Assembly (NCBI RefSeq): GCF_031583145.1
Contig: NZ_CP134050.1
Span: 1,574,501 to 1,638,500, forward strand
Source of the DNA: Brevibacillus brevis
GTDB taxonomy: Bacteria; Bacillota; Bacilli; Brevibacillales; Brevibacillaceae
Direction of reading: 5' to 3'
DNA length: 64,000 bases
Position 1 is the first letter of the stretch. The number at the start of each line of letters is the position of its first letter. The translations under genes and the position numbers were made by a program. Shown one piece after another: positions 17,138-27,252 of this stretch. Below the pieces are notes generated by a model. The model saw only the letters and a program-made list of their open reading frames with translations. It searched no databases and had not been told where the DNA came from.

Positions 17138-18268
17138 TTAAGCGGGATTGGAACCGGTCACGTCACTCATCCGGAACAGCTCATCGTCCTCGAATCCGAC
17201 GATGAACAGCTTGATATTGGTTTTCAGATCCAGGTCAAACGGATGATGGACGTCGTTTCCGCGGCCGTCCTTGATGATGCGCACGGTCGGACGATGGGAG
17301 TAATCCGGATCGACACGGCTGACGACGCCGACTTCCCCCGTATTCAGCACGACGCTGCTTCCGATCGGAAAGACGGCGATATGTTTGATAAAAGCGTTGA
17401 CGAGTGTGTGCTCAAACAAGTGGCCCCCCGACCCGAGCAAAAACTCGAGGGCGTCCTGTGGCATGTAGCGTTTGCGCCAAGGGCGCGGGGAGGTGAGGGA
17501 ATCGTAGATATCCGCGATGCCGACGATCTGGGCGTACTCGTGAATTTGCTTTCCGTGCAGCCCTTGAGGGTAACCGCTTCCGTCCAGTCGCTCGTGATGC
17601 TGCAGACAGACGTGTGCCGACAAGAGGGAGATGTCGTGCTGTTTGCGCAGCAGATTGAAACCGTGCATGGTATGCTGCTTGGCAATCTCCCTTTCTTCCT
17701 CCGACCAGCGGTCCTGCTTTTTCAGCATCTCTTCCGGCAGATGCAGTTTGCCGATGTCGTGCAGCATGGCCCCGATCCCCAGCTCCATCAGCCTCTGCCG
17801 ATTGTAGCCAAGGGACATGCCTACCGCAGTCGCAAGCACGGCTACGTTGACCGAATGGTGGTACATGGAAGGAGAGTGCGACGAAATGGTCGCCAAGTGG
17901 CCAATCATTTGCTTGTTTTGCAGCAAATCATCGAGGATGGAACTAAAGGCTCTCTGAAAGTGAAGGCCCATCTCTATCAACGATATTTTACGCGCGAGTT
18001 TGTTCGAATTGGTGATCTGTCTGAATGTTTTTTCGATCGTTTCCACAGCGATCTGGCGAGTCTGCGGACGGATAACGTCTTCCACTTCGATGCCTTCGGT
18101 GCGCGGATCATCGATGTAAATGGAGTCGATCTGCGAACGGACAAGACCCGAGATAAGACGCTCGGTCAAAACCATCCCTGACCCCAACAATACCTTTCCA
18201 TCTTCCGTGAAAACGGTACGGCCCAACTTCATGCCTGGCCGGACTTGTCTTAAAGAAACTAACCGCAT
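17138..18268 (-). CDS. HD-GYP domain protein, probable cyclic-di-GMP phosphodiesterase
   Basis: The central domain has the HD pair (MLHDIGKLHLPEEML), the helix HHSVNVAVLATAVG and the GYP motif (HHERLDGSGYPQGL), with IVGIADIYDSLTS following. HD-GYP enzymes hydrolyse cyclic-di-GMP to pGpG or GMP. The N-terminal 110 residues and C-terminal 80 residues match no domain I can name. ATG 18268 has GGAGGGA upstream; longer starts do not. The gene is monocistronic, opposite to gapB and nrdR. Confidence 0.88.
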   Translation of the reverse strand: MRLVSLRQVRPGMKLGRTVFTEDGKVLLGSGMVLTERLISGLVRSQIDSIYIDDPRTEGIEVEDVIRPQTRQIAVETIEKTFRQITNSNKLARKISLIEMGLHFQRAFSSILDDLLQNKQMIGHLATISSHSPSMYHHSVNVAVLATAVGMSLGYNRQRLMELGIGAMLHDIGKLHLPEEMLKKQDRWSEEEREIAKQHTMHGFNLLRKQHDISLLSAHVCLQHHERLDGSGYPQGLHGKQIHEYAQIVGIADIYDSLTSPRPWRKRYMPQDALEFLLGSGGHLFEHTLVNAFIKHIAVFPIGSSVVLNTGEVGVVSRVDPDYSHRPTVRIIKDGRGNDVHHPFDLDLKTNIKLFIVGFEDDELFRMSDVTGSNPA

Positions 18269-18406
18269 GACAATCCCTCCAACAATACCCATATTGTACT
18301 CCATTCGACTTAGCCTTTAAATAGGTACAAGGATTGACTTGACTTCTGCATGGAAATTGAGGGACACTGTAATCAAGTATTGTCCGTACTGGAGTTGATT
18401 CTAGCG

Positions 18407-18892
18407 ATGCGTTGCCCATTTTGCGAGTACAATGGGACTAAAGTCCTTGATTCGCGTCCTTTTAACAATAACAAATCGATCCGGCGGCGGCGGGAATGTG
18501 AACAGTGCGAACGTCGGTTTACGACCTTTGAAATGGTGGAAGAAACTCCCTTGTTGATCGTGAAGAAGGACGGCACCCGCGAGGAGTTCAGCCGCGAGAA
18601 GGTGCTGCGCGGTTTGGTGCGGGCCTGTGAAAAGCGTCCGGTGGCGTTGGAAGTGCTGGAGAATGTCGTCAATGAGATTGAAAGAGAGCTTCGCAGCTGC
18701 GGCCAGGCGGAAGTTCCCAGCAATGATGTAGGGGAAAAGGTCATGGAGCGTTTGTACCATGTCGACGAGGTGGCTTACGTGCGGTTTGCTTCGGTTTACC
18801 GGCAGTTCAAGGACATCAGTGTATTCATGAAGGAGCTCGAGGAGCTGCTTACCCAAGCGAAAGGGAGCCATTCTCCCTTGCCCAAAGAGTAA
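18407..18892 (+). CDS. nrdR: Ribonucleotide reductase transcriptional repressor NrdR
   Basis: The N-terminal zinc ribbon uses Cys3, Cys6, Cys31 and Cys34 (RCPFCEYNG ... ECEQC), and the basic RRRRECEQC segment is the DNA-binding part. An ATP-cone follows ([21 protein letters not shown]). NrdR represses ribonucleotide reductase genes according to ATP/dATP levels. ATG 18407 is the family start even though GGAG lies 12 bases away; the longer in-frame extension has no family counterpart. It precedes dnaB and dnaI as in Bacillus. Confidence 0.95.
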   Translation: MRCPFCEYNGTKVLDSRPFNNNKSIRRRRECEQCERRFTTFEMVEETPLLIVKKDGTREEFSREKVLRGLVRACEKRPVALEVLENVVNEIERELRSCGQAEVPSNDVGEKVMERLYHVDEVAYVRFASVYRQFKDISVFMKELEELLTQAKGSHSPLPKE

Positions 18893-19029
18893 AAATGATC
18901 GGCCAGTCAAGAGACGCACTCGCGGCATGTCCGCCGGGGCGTCTTTTGCTTTCCATCCGATTTCAGCACGAGACCCCTCCAGCCATGCTATAATAAGGAG
19001 ACGTAGATTTGTCAGGAAGGAAAGAGCTG

Positions 19030-20475
19030 ATGCGCCGTTTAGTCTGGAACGAATTGTTGCCGAAAGATCGATATCTGGTGCGGGTGGCAAGGCCGCTCAG
19101 CTTTGCCGAAATGGGCTATGTCACGCAGCTGTACCTGCCGATCATCGGCGTCGAGTCGTACACACTCTATCAACTGCTGGTCCATGGGGTACAGGAGGTG
19201 AGCGGAGCTTCAACCGAGGGCACACATCGGAGCTTGATGCTCTCTACCTCTTTGTCTCTCGACAGGCTGCTGGACGCCCGGGAGCGCCTGGAAGCGATCG
19301 GACTGGTGGAGGTGCGCCGACGAGAAAACCAACAGCGGGACTACTTTTACGAGTATTTGATCAAACCGCCGCTGACACCGGGCGAGTTTTTTGCGGATTA
19401 CGTGCTCTCGTTGATGCTGCTGAACAAGATCGAAAACGTCCGCTTCCAGCAGCTCCGGGAGCAGTATGCTGATAAGAAAGCGGGCCAGCTGGACCAGGAG
19501 TACTCGATTGTCGAGAACGTGACGAAAGATTTTCACGAAGTGTTCCAATCGTTGAAGCCATCTGAATTGGAAGTGCAGAAAGGGTCTGAGCGGGAGCGGT
19601 TCCTGACGGAGATGGAGACGAGCTTCCCGCCGGCCGACATGCGCTCGGGATATGAGGCACAGGTCACCCATCCGCTCAGCGTGTCGTCGCTGCGGCTGTA
19701 CCTGCCGGACAACGCGGATGCCTCCAAAGTGCTTGGCGGAGCGAGCATGGAGTTTTTGTACAAGCTTTGCCATTTCTATCAGATGGACAGCTGGGGAATG
19801 GGACAGGAGCTGCGCGACTGGACGCTGTACAAGCCTGACCGGAGCCTGGATACGGATGTGCTGCGCAAACGTCTGGTGCAGCGGTATACGGAAGACAAGC
19901 TGTACCGCAATCCCCCGGCGGACATTGGTGACGAAGAATGGGGACCTGGCCAATTGCCGCAGCCAGGGAGCGAAGCGTTCGTCCGGGCCTGTCGCACATT
20001 GTCCCCCTTGGCTCTGCTGGAGCGGGTCGTCGGAGGCCGGGTGAGCAAAGTGTATTTGGAACGGGCAGAGACGCTGGTCTTTACCGACGGGATGCAGCCG
20101 GAAGTCGTCAACGCTCTGCTGGTACATACCCTTGCCAGCATGCAGATGGAGCTGCCGAAAGCGTATATGGAAACGATCCGTGACAGTTGGAAAGCGAAGC
20201 GGATTTCTACGGTGGACGAGGCCGTGAAGCAGATCGTGGAGCGAGCGGACCAACGGGCACAGACGGCAGAAAAGGCGAAGAGCCCGAAAAAGGAAACGGG
20301 AGCGGCGCGCAGAGGGGGAAAAGCCGTGCTGCAGGACAAGCTGCCGGCGTCTGTGGAGTGGCAAATGGCGCAGGCGGGGAAAGCGGAAGAGCAGGAAAAA
20401 CGACAGTCCATTCAGGATTTCCCTGACCTGCAAAAGCGGCTGGAGACATTACGAAAACGGCAGAGAGGAGAGTAG
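19030..20475 (+). CDS. dnaB: Replication initiation and membrane attachment protein DnaB
   Basis: The protein is recognised from position and from its opening (RLVWNELLPKDRYLVR, MGYVTQLYLPIIG), matching the DnaB/DnaB-like N-domain and, toward the C-terminus, a DnaB_2 domain. With DnaD and DnaI it loads the replicative helicase at oriC and at restart sites in Firmicutes; it is not the helicase named DnaB in E. coli. ATG 19030 has GGAAGGAAAG upstream; a TTG at 19009 is less likely. dnaI follows after 6 bases, so the two are co-transcribed. Confidence 0.93.
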   Translation: MRRLVWNELLPKDRYLVRVARPLSFAEMGYVTQLYLPIIGVESYTLYQLLVHGVQEVSGASTEGTHRSLMLSTSLSLDRLLDARERLEAIGLVEVRRRENQQRDYFYEYLIKPPLTPGEFFADYVLSLMLLNKIENVRFQQLREQYADKKAGQLDQEYSIVENVTKDFHEVFQSLKPSELEVQKGSERERFLTEMETSFPPADMRSGYEAQVTHPLSVSSLRLYLPDNADASKVLGGASMEFLYKLCHFYQMDSWGMGQELRDWTLYKPDRSLDTDVLRKRLVQRYTEDKLYRNPPADIGDEEWGPGQLPQPGSEAFVRACRTLSPLALLERVVGGRVSKVYLERAETLVFTDGMQPEVVNALLVHTLASMQMELPKAYMETIRDSWKAKRISTVDEAVKQIVERADQRAQTAEKAKSPKKETGAARRGGKAVLQDKLPASVEWQMAQAGKAEEQEKRQSIQDFPDLQKRLETLRKRQRGE

Positions 20476-20481
20476 AGCTGC

Positions 20482-21420
20482 ATGGAATCGATTGGCGCAT
20501 TCATGGCTGAGCTGTCCAAACGCTCGCCGCGTCAGCTGCTGACGCCTGATGAGCAACTGGACAAGATGTTCCGCTCGTCCTTGTATTTGAAGCAGTTCCA
20601 AAAGGAAAACCCGGATCTGACGCGGGAAGACTACCTGCGTTCGCTGTCCAGCGTCTACACGGCGGTGAAGGAGCAATACTGGTGCGAGCGCTGTCCGGGC
20701 CTCGCGGAGTGCCCGAATCTGGTCAAGGGACACACGACGGTGCTGAATAGAGCGCACGATACGATCGTCAGTGCGATCGCTGCCTGCGACAAGCAGATCA
20801 ACCATGAGGAAGAGCTGCGCCGCCGCAAGCTGATGCGCAGCTACTACGTGTCGGAGGAGACGCTTCAGGCCAGCTTTGAGGGACTGGTCATCGACGGTGG
20901 CAATCTGGCTTCCGTAGACGCCGCCATCCAGTTCTGCGAGAAGGTCGGGACCGGCGAGCGGGTCAAAGGGCTGTACCTGCACGGACCGTTCGGCGTCGGG
21001 AAGAGCTATATCATGGGGGCCATCGCCCGCGAGCTGTCCGAGCGCAATGTAGCGTCTCTGCTGGTGTATGTCCCGGACTTTATCCGGGAAATGAAGGACT
21101 CCATTTCCGATCAGTCCTACGTCGGAAAGCTGGAGCTGCTGAAAGAAGTGCCGGTGCTCATCCTGGACGACATCGGGGCGGAAAACTTGACGCCGTGGGT
21201 ACGCGATGAAATCCTGGGCGTCATCCTGAACCAGCGGGCCAACAACCACCTGCCGACGCTGTTTACGTCCAATTACTCGCTGGAGGAGCTGGAGGAGCAT
21301 CTGTCGATTTCCAACGGCAACCGCATCGAGCGGACGAAGGCGGCGCGGATCATGGAACGCATCCGCCACTTTGTCGAAGTCTATGAAATCTTACGCAAGA
21401 ATCACCGTCTGGAGAGCTAA
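20482..21420 (+). CDS. dnaI: Primosomal helicase loader DnaI
   Basis: The N-terminal zinc module is visible as Cys68, Cys71, Cys77 and His84 (CERCPGLAECPNLVKGH). The AAA+ domain has Walker A GPFGVGKSY (about 168-176) and Walker B VLILDDIGAE. DnaI loads the DnaC helicase ring onto DNA in Firmicutes. The gene follows dnaB after 6 bases, with GAGAGGAGAG as ribosome-binding site. Its last 30 bases overlap the convergent YdcF-like gene. Confidence 0.95.
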   Translation: MESIGAFMAELSKRSPRQLLTPDEQLDKMFRSSLYLKQFQKENPDLTREDYLRSLSSVYTAVKEQYWCERCPGLAECPNLVKGHTTVLNRAHDTIVSAIAACDKQINHEEELRRRKLMRSYYVSEETLQASFEGLVIDGGNLASVDAAIQFCEKVGTGERVKGLYLHGPFGVGKSYIMGAIARELSERNVASLLVYVPDFIREMKDSISDQSYVGKLELLKEVPVLILDDIGAENLTPWVRDEILGVILNQRANNHLPTLFTSNYSLEELEEHLSISNGNRIERTKAARIMERIRHFVEVYEILRKNHRLES

Positions 21421-22074
21421 CGACCAGAGGCGCGACAGGTGCCAGTACGAAGTCGCCAGCACCTCGCGCGCCTCATGGTACGGCTTGAACAGGACCTGGG
21501 AATGGACGCCGACGGGCGACACCGACATCCCCAGCGAATCGGCCATCATCGCGGCGCGCGCCAAATGGTAGTCGTGGCTGATGATAAGTGCAGTCTTTAA
21601 CCCATACGTGACCATGACCTGCTGGCTGTACAGCAGGTTTTCGTATGTCGAGGTAGATTTTGCTTCCATCAGGATGTGTTCGCTAGGCACCCCGCGTTTT
21701 TCGAGGTAATCGCGCATCACGGCCGCTTCCGTCAGCCGCTTGCCCTCTCCCAATCCGCCACTCACCAGGAGCAGCGGCACATACCCTTTCTGATAGAGCC
21801 ATAGCGCCTGGTCCAGCCTCTCCCGCAGGCCTGGACTTGGCCCATCCCTCCATACAGCCGCACCCAGCACGATTCCGACATGGGCTTGCCGCGGGATCGC
21901 TTCCCCGATCGTTTTCTCAATCCCGTACACGACATAGCCGGACCAGATGCCCACAAGCCCGGCGAGAATCGACAGCGTGAGCAGGAGCTTTCGCAGCCAG
22001 GGAGGCTTCCTCCGCTTTATCCGGATGGTTTTTACTTTTGGCAAGCCTTTTCGTTTTTTCTGTCTCCGATCCAA
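21391..22074 (-). CDS. YdcF/SanA-like DUF218 membrane protein
   Basis: A basic N-terminus and one membrane segment (LLLTLSILAGLVGIWSGYVV) precede a DUF218 domain. Its motifs are VGIVLGAAVW, GPSPGLRERLDQAL, LLLVSGGLG and TYENLLYSQQV, ending in IISHDYHLARAAM. DUF218 proteins (YdcF, SanA) are envelope-associated; several are implicated in cell-wall barrier function but no reaction is proven. The gene ends inside the 3' end of dnaI (30-base convergent overlap). Confidence 0.85.
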   Translation of the reverse strand: MDRRQKKRKGLPKVKTIRIKRRKPPWLRKLLLTLSILAGLVGIWSGYVVYGIEKTIGEAIPRQAHVGIVLGAAVWRDGPSPGLRERLDQALWLYQKGYVPLLLVSGGLGEGKRLTEAAVMRDYLEKRGVPSEHILMEAKSTSTYENLLYSQQVMVTYGLKTALIISHDYHLARAAMMADSLGMSVSPVGVHSQVLFKPYHEAREVLATSYWHLSRLWSLALQTVILA

Positions 22075-22200
22075 TGGTGTGTTCCTCCTACTGCTTTGTG
22101 AAGGCCGCGAGCGGCGTTTCCGAGTCTCGATCTACAAAGTAAGACGTTCGATCTGGCAGAGAGTTACAGCGCCCGACACACGACCGACACAAATAACTAG
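22075..22200. other. Intergenic stretch upstream of the sigma-D promoter
   Basis: Between the divergent YdcF-like and Ig-like genes, this stretch holds no open frame with a ribosome-binding site. I see no clear sigma-A pair for the YdcF-like gene here. Confidence 0.4.
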
Positions 22201-22227
22201 TAAATTATTTCTCTCAGAAGCCGATAT
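22201..22227 (+). promoter_or_regulatory. sigma-D (motility) promoter, consensus match
   Basis: TAAA at 22201-22204, a 15-base spacer, then GCCGATAT at 22220-22227 equals the B. subtilis sigma-D consensus. No competing sigma-A pair is evident. The Ig-like protein gene starts 58 bases further on, with GGGGAGGAAG as its ribosome-binding site. Confidence 0.8.
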
Positions 22228-22285
22228 AGTAATCGAGAAGTGGCTTTACGCGAAACAGATTTTTGACTAGCAGGGGAGGAAGAGA

Positions 22286-24892
22286 ATGTTCTGGAGAAAA
22301 TTGACGTTCATGCTTCTGGCCGCCATGCTCTTGTGCGGGGCGGGCAGCGCCGGAGTCGGATACGCTGCGGATGAAATCAGCAGGCTGGTCTTATCCAAAA
22401 ACGAAGTGACGCTGGAGATCGGCGATTCCGTCGATTTGACGGCGACGGCTGTCTATGTAAGCGGAAAAACCGAAGACGTCAAGTACACGACGGAATGGAC
22501 AAGTCAGGACGCAAATGTTGCAACGGCTTACGCGGGCCGCATCACGGCAAAGGCGGAAGGAACGACGACCGTCACGGCGACGTACATGGGGAAAAGCGTT
22601 CTGGTAGCCGTGACCGTCACGAAAAAGGTGAAGGCACTCACGCTGAACAAGCAGTCCTTGAATGTGCTCATCGATGACGCCACACCGGCCCAGTTAACGC
22701 TCACGGCTTACTACAGCGACGGCAAAAGCGAAGAAGTGACGACCAAAGCCGACTGGTCGATCGACAACGCCGCGATCGCTACTGTCATCAACGGTCAGGT
22801 CAAAGGTCTGGCTTCCGGGACAGGGATGATCACGGCCAAGTACGGCAGCCAGTCGACTACAGTCCCGGTGAATGTGGAAATCGCACACCGGCTGGAGCCT
22901 AGCAAAAGCCAGGTATCCCTCCTGGTAGGAGGCGATGAGACTGTAACGCTGCGCGCCATCTATCCGGATGGAAGCGACAATCCGGATGTAGCGGCGAAAG
23001 CCGAGTGGTCCTCGGACAACCCGGCCGTAGCCGATGCGCTCAAGGGGAAAATCAAGGCATACGGTGCAGGTACGGCGACCATCACTGCGAAATACGGCAC
23101 GAAAACAGCAACGATCACAGTCGATGTAGATACCACGCAAAAGCTGGAAGCCACCAAGCAAAACATTTTCTTGCACGTAGGTGAGTCTGCCGATATCGGA
23201 CTTACGGCTACCTATGCCAACGGAAACGGCACTCCGGCAGACGTGGCTGACAAAGCCGTGTGGTCTTCGGACAAGGAAAGTGTAGCGTATTACAGCAAAG
23301 GGAAGATTTACGCAGCCGCTTCCGGGGAAGCGGTCATCACGGCGAAGTACGGCAACAAGTCCGTGCAAATCCGGGTGGACGTAGAAGTACCTCGCTCTCT
23401 CGATATCGTGCCGTCGTACCTGACGATGAAGAGCGGCACGACGGAAAACGTAAAAGTAAACGCGACTTTCGCAGGAGCTACGGCAGCGGAGGACATCACC
23501 AGCAAAGTGGAGTGGTCCTCGGACAACGAAGAGATCGCCTTCGCCCAAAACGGCGCCATTGCTGCATACAAGGCAGGCTCCGCAACGATCACCGCGAAGT
23601 ACGGCGGCAAGTCCGCTACCATCGTGGTGGACGTAGATGTGCCGCAAAGCCTCACCGCGGACGTGACGAACGTCGCCATCCCGGTAGGGGGAGCGAAGCA
23701 AGTGACGCTGTCTGCGGTCTATCCGGGCAGCAACAGTGCAAATGAAAACGTGACCCAAAAAGCAACGTGGACCTCGAGCGCTCCAACCGTGGCAAGCGTG
23801 CGCCAGGGTCTCATCACGGGCGTCACGACCGGCGCGGCTACGGTAACGGCGACCTATGGCGGCCGCAGTGTCACCATCCCGGTTTCTGTCGGGGTCTTGC
23901 AGACGCTGACGGTAGACAAGCAAAAGCTCGTCATGAGCAACGGTCAGAGCAACACGGTGACCTTGACAGCCACATACGCGGACGGCACGACCAAAAACGT
24001 GAGAGAACAAGCTACATGGACCAGCGGATCGGTCAATGTGGCGGAAGTGAACCAGGGTACGATTACGGCCAAGGGTGCCGGAAAGACGACTATCAGCGCC
24101 ACTTTTGACGGCAAGACGGTCACCATCGCCGTAGAGGTGGATCAGGCGACGACTTTGTCTGTCGACCCGCGTCTCTTGATCCTGACCGTAAACGAATCGG
24201 CTGAAATCAAACTGACGGCGACCGATTCCGCAGGCAATTCCAGCAAGGTAACGAACGATGCCGAATGGACATCCTCGAACATCAAGGTGGCGGACGTAGC
24301 CAATGGACGCGTCACCGGCCTGACGAACGGCCGCGCGACCATCACGGCCAAATACGGCGGCAAGTCGATCACCATTCCGGTGGAAGTGGGAATCGTGACC
24401 AAACTGGAAGCCGACAAGCGCTACGCTTCCATCAAGTCGAATACGACCACCCAAGTGACCTTGACCGCGACCTTCGCCGATGGCCGGACACTGGACGTGA
24501 CCTCCACGGCGGATTGGAAGACGAGCAACTACAAGGTAGCCGACGTATCCAAGGGCCTGATCACCGGACGTGCTTACGGGAAAGCGACGGTCACGGCCAG
24601 ATACAACGACAAGAGCGTGTCCATTCCGGTGGACGTCGACACGCTGAAGTATCTGAAGACCGACGTCGTCCAGCTGGTCATGAACAAAGGTGAAACCAAA
24701 CAGGTGACGGCGACCGCTACCTACATGGACGGCTCCGAGCAAAACGTGACCAAACCGGCTCTGTGGACGACATCCCGCCTGCTTGTGGCAGACGTCAAGG
24801 ACGGCGTGATCAAGGCGACCGGATCCGGCAAAGCGACGATCTACGTTACTTATGGCGGCAAGAAGACGCCGATTGTAGTGACGGTGAGATAG
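22286..24892 (+). CDS. Secreted protein of ten BIG2 immunoglobulin-like repeats
   Basis: A signal peptide (residues 1-27, ending GYA) is followed by ten tandem BIG2 domains of about 83-86 residues each and nothing else. Each repeat follows the pattern L-x-x-x-x-x-x-x-x-x-G-x-x-x-x-V-x-L-T-A-T-Y ... A-x-W-x-S-x-x-x-x-V-A ... G-x-A-x-I-T-A-K-Y-G-x-K-x-x-x-I-x-V. There is no LPXTG, SLH or LysM anchor, so it is probably released or held by other proteins. BIG2 domains serve as rigid stalks or adhesins. Its sigma-D promoter and the chemoreceptor next door point to the motility regulon. Confidence 0.88.
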   Translation: MFWRKLTFMLLAAMLLCGAGSAGVGYAADEISRLVLSKNEVTLEIGDSVDLTATAVYVSGKTEDVKYTTEWTSQDANVATAYAGRITAKAEGTTTVTATYMGKSVLVAVTVTKKVKALTLNKQSLNVLIDDATPAQLTLTAYYSDGKSEEVTTKADWSIDNAAIATVINGQVKGLASGTGMITAKYGSQSTTVPVNVEIAHRLEPSKSQVSLLVGGDETVTLRAIYPDGSDNPDVAAKAEWSSDNPAVADALKGKIKAYGAGTATITAKYGTKTATITVDVDTTQKLEATKQNIFLHVGESADIGLTATYANGNGTPADVADKAVWSSDKESVAYYSKGKIYAAASGEAVITAKYGNKSVQIRVDVEVPRSLDIVPSYLTMKSGTTENVKVNATFAGATAAEDITSKVEWSSDNEEIAFAQNGAIAAYKAGSATITAKYGGKSATIVVDVDVPQSLTADVTNVAIPVGGAKQVTLSAVYPGSNSANENVTQKATWTSSAPTVASVRQGLITGVTTGAATVTATYGGRSVTIPVSVGVLQTLTVDKQKLVMSNGQSNTVTLTATYADGTTKNVREQATWTSGSVNVAEVNQGTITAKGAGKTTISATFDGKTVTIAVEVDQATTLSVDPRLLILTVNESAEIKLTATDSAGNSSKVTNDAEWTSSNIKVADVANGRVTGLTNGRATITAKYGGKSITIPVEVGIVTKLEADKRYASIKSNTTTQVTLTATFADGRTLDVTSTADWKTSNYKVADVSKGLITGRAYGKATVTARYNDKSVSIPVDVDTLKYLKTDVVQLVMNKGETKQVTATATYMDGSEQNVTKPALWTTSRLLVADVKDGVIKATGSGKATIYVTYGGKKTPIVVTVR

Positions 24893-24916
24893 GAATCAGA
24901 GATATACAAAAGAAAG

Positions 24917-24960
24917 AAGCCAGTTGAGCACAGAAACGTGTTCGACTGGCTTTCTTTTGG
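24917..24960. terminator. Bidirectional terminator, Ig-like gene / chemoreceptor gene
   Basis: AAGCCAGT (24917-24924) pairs with ACTGGCTT, extended by weaker pairs through the loop. A-rich and T-rich flanks occur on both sides, suiting convergent genes. Confidence 0.75.
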
Positions 24961-24985
24961 TAGGCGGTAGTTTTGGTCGGGAACG

Positions 24986-26953
24986 TCAGATCTTGAAGTG
25001 GCCGATCCGGCTTTGCAATTCTTCCGCCATCCGTTCCAGCGATACGGAGGAGGAGGCGATTTCCTCCATGGAAGCGAGCTGTTCTTCCGCCGCTGCCGAG
25101 ACGCTTTGCGTTCCGTCCGAGGCCTGCATGGTCACCTCGGAAATGTGGCTGATCAGCTTCACGACCAGATCGGTGCGTGCCGAAATATTCTGGGATGCTC
25201 CGGCGACTTGTCCGATTTTATCTGCGACCTCTTCGATGGCAGATTGAATCTGCTCGAAGGATTGACCGGCTTCGTACACTTTCTCAATGCCGTCTGTCAC
25301 TTCCTGCTTGCTCCTCTCCATGACGGTTTCCGCATGCTCCGTTTCGGATTGGATAGAGGTGATCAACTGGCTGATCTGCTTGGCGGAGTTCGAAGATTGC
25401 TCTGCAAGCTTTCGCACCTCGTCTGCCACGACCGCAAAGCCCCGTCCCGATTCTCCGGCGCGTGCCGCCTCGATGGCGGCGTTGAGTGCCAGCAGGTTCG
25501 TCTGGTTGGAGATGGCCGTGATGACTTCCACGATCTTCCCGATCTCCTGCGAGCGCGTGCCCAGTCGCGCCACTACTTCGGCGAGATCGTGGATGGACTG
25601 GTTGGAAGCATTCATCTGCTGTACAGCGGATTGAATGGAATGGTTTCCGGACGAGGCCAGGTCGGCCGATTGTCTTGCCGCGTCAGATACTTTCTGGGTG
25701 TAGTCCGCAATCTGCGATATGGCTTCGGACATCTGGCCGACAGCCTCGGTGCTTTCCTTGGCATAGGATACTTGCTGCTCGGCGCCGGTCGCCATCTCCT
25801 GCATGGTCGTCGCAATCTGCTCAGTAGCCTTGCTGGTCTGGTCTGCACTGGCAGAAAGCTGTTCGGCGGATGCTGCGAGCTGCTGGACGTTGTCATGCAC
25901 CGCATGGAGGAGGGAGCGGAGCGAGCCGGACATGTGGTTGAAGCTTTTGCCGAGCGTTCCCAGTTCATCGTTGCTGGTGATTTCGACTTGCTGCGTGACA
26001 TCGCCCTCGCTCATTTTTTCGGCAGCCTCCGTCAATTTGCGAAGCGGACGAAGCATGGATTTCAGGATCGCGTAGACGGCGACACCGCCGATGGCCAGGG
26101 CGATGGCGATCATGAAGAGTGTTTTGTAGAAGATCGGGCTGGCTGCAGCTATAGCTTCAGACTTGTACATGACAGCCATGAGCTTCCAGCCAGTCTTGGC
26201 ATTCGTGAGATGTACGGCTCTCGCGTCCTGGCCGCCATCTGAAAAGTCAAACTCGCCTGCCGGTTCCCCATACAAGGTACCGATCCACGGATCGTTGGAT
26301 GGAGTTCCTGCTTTTCCCGTCGGATGAATGAGGAACTGATGATTTTTGTCAAAGATCGAGAGGTAACCTTTTGTGCCGATTTTCGCTTCCTTGACCGTCT
26401 TATCCAGTGCGGTCAGCTGGATGTCGATCCCCAGCACACCCGAGAGGTCAGGTAATGCTCTGGATAGGCCGACCACGACATTTCCAGTCGCTTCATCGAT
26501 GTACGGATCCAGCATGATTGTCGTTTGCGGCTGCTGCATCGCAGCCTGGTACCAGGGGCGTTTGCGCGGGTCGAAGTCAGATGGAAGCTTCGCATCCGTA
26601 GACATCATCATGCCCCCGGTTTCGTCACCGATGTACACTTCCCCGATTTCCGGATGCAGCGCGTGATAGGACTGCAGTTGCTTGTGGGTTGCGGCGCGTG
26701 CTGCCTCCTGCAAGTCGGCCCGCCCAGTCCGGGACGCAATATATTCGATATCTTTGGCCTGCGCCGTCAGTGACTGATCGAGCAATTCATCCACCAGACG
26801 CACGTTTTCCGAGGCCGTTTTCACCAGGGCATTCTCCAACTGCTCCTTGGCACTCGTATAGGAGAGCCATCCGAGGGTCAGCATCGGGATAATCAAGATG
26901 GCGGAGAAGGCAGCAATGAGCTTTGCTTTGACGGTAAGTCTAGGTTTTTTCAT
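24986..26953 (-). CDS. Methyl-accepting chemotaxis protein with dCache sensor
   Basis: Order of parts: first TM (about residues 12-31), an extracellular double-Cache region (about 35-275, with [20 protein letters not shown] and [12 protein letters not shown]), second TM (about 280-302), HAMP, then the signalling domain. The conserved hairpin tip reads [18 protein letters not shown]. It signals ligand binding to CheA/CheW. dCache receptors often bind amino acids or other small metabolites directly; the ligand is unknown. It is monocistronic and convergent with the sigma-D-controlled Ig-like gene. Confidence 0.93.
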   Translation of the reverse strand: MKKPRLTVKAKLIAAFSAILIIPMLTLGWLSYTSAKEQLENALVKTASENVRLVDELLDQSLTAQAKDIEYIASRTGRADLQEAARAATHKQLQSYHALHPEIGEVYIGDETGGMMMSTDAKLPSDFDPRKRPWYQAAMQQPQTTIMLDPYIDEATGNVVVGLSRALPDLSGVLGIDIQLTALDKTVKEAKIGTKGYLSIFDKNHQFLIHPTGKAGTPSNDPWIGTLYGEPAGEFDFSDGGQDARAVHLTNAKTGWKLMAVMYKSEAIAAASPIFYKTLFMIAIALAIGGVAVYAILKSMLRPLRKLTEAAEKMSEGDVTQQVEITSNDELGTLGKSFNHMSGSLRSLLHAVHDNVQQLAASAEQLSASADQTSKATEQIATTMQEMATGAEQQVSYAKESTEAVGQMSEAISQIADYTQKVSDAARQSADLASSGNHSIQSAVQQMNASNQSIHDLAEVVARLGTRSQEIGKIVEVITAISNQTNLLALNAAIEAARAGESGRGFAVVADEVRKLAEQSSNSAKQISQLITSIQSETEHAETVMERSKQEVTDGIEKVYEAGQSFEQIQSAIEEVADKIGQVAGASQNISARTDLVVKLISHISEVTMQASDGTQSVSAAAEEQLASMEEIASSSVSLERMAEELQSRIGHFKI

Positions 26954-27107
26954 GGTAGTAGATCCCCCTTGCGCATTTCTAGGTTGCCTGATTTTATATC
27001 CTTACCCGCCATATGTGCGTATGTAAACGTAAATGGAGCTATTTGATTGATGAAATTTTATAGTGGATATTACAAAGAAAGGAGGAGGAAAAGACAAATA
27101 TTTTCGC

Positions 27108-27136
27108 TTGCAGTATACATGAGGGTATGCTATACT
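27108..27136 (+). promoter_or_regulatory. sigma-A promoter of the tRNA-Ala gene
   Basis: TTGCAG (27108-27113), 17 bases, TATACT (27131-27136). The mature tRNA starts 40 bases downstream. Confidence 0.75.
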
Positions 27137-27176
27137 GAATTTACGAAAGCGGGAAACGCTGGAAGATACGAGATAT

Positions 27177-27252
27177 GGGGCATTAGCTCAGCTGGGAGAG
27201 CGCTACACTGGCAGTGTAGAGGTCAGCGGTTCGATCCCGCTATGCTCCACCA
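27177..27252 (+). tRNA. tRNA-Ala (GGC), CCA encoded
   Basis: The 76-nt cloverleaf has acceptor GGGGCAT/ATGCTCC with one G-U pair, D arm TAGCTCAGCTGGGAGAGC, anticodon stem CTACA/TGTAG around loop CTGGCAG (anticodon GGC), T arm AGCGG-TTCGATC-CCGCT, discriminator A and an encoded CCA. It is a single-gene transcript with its own promoter and terminator. Confidence 0.97.

Noticed and set aside
22694..24742. 682-codon minus-strand frame inside the Ig-like gene
   Set aside because: Mirror of the repeated BIG2 coding sequence; Arg/Gly/His-rich with no recognisable domain.
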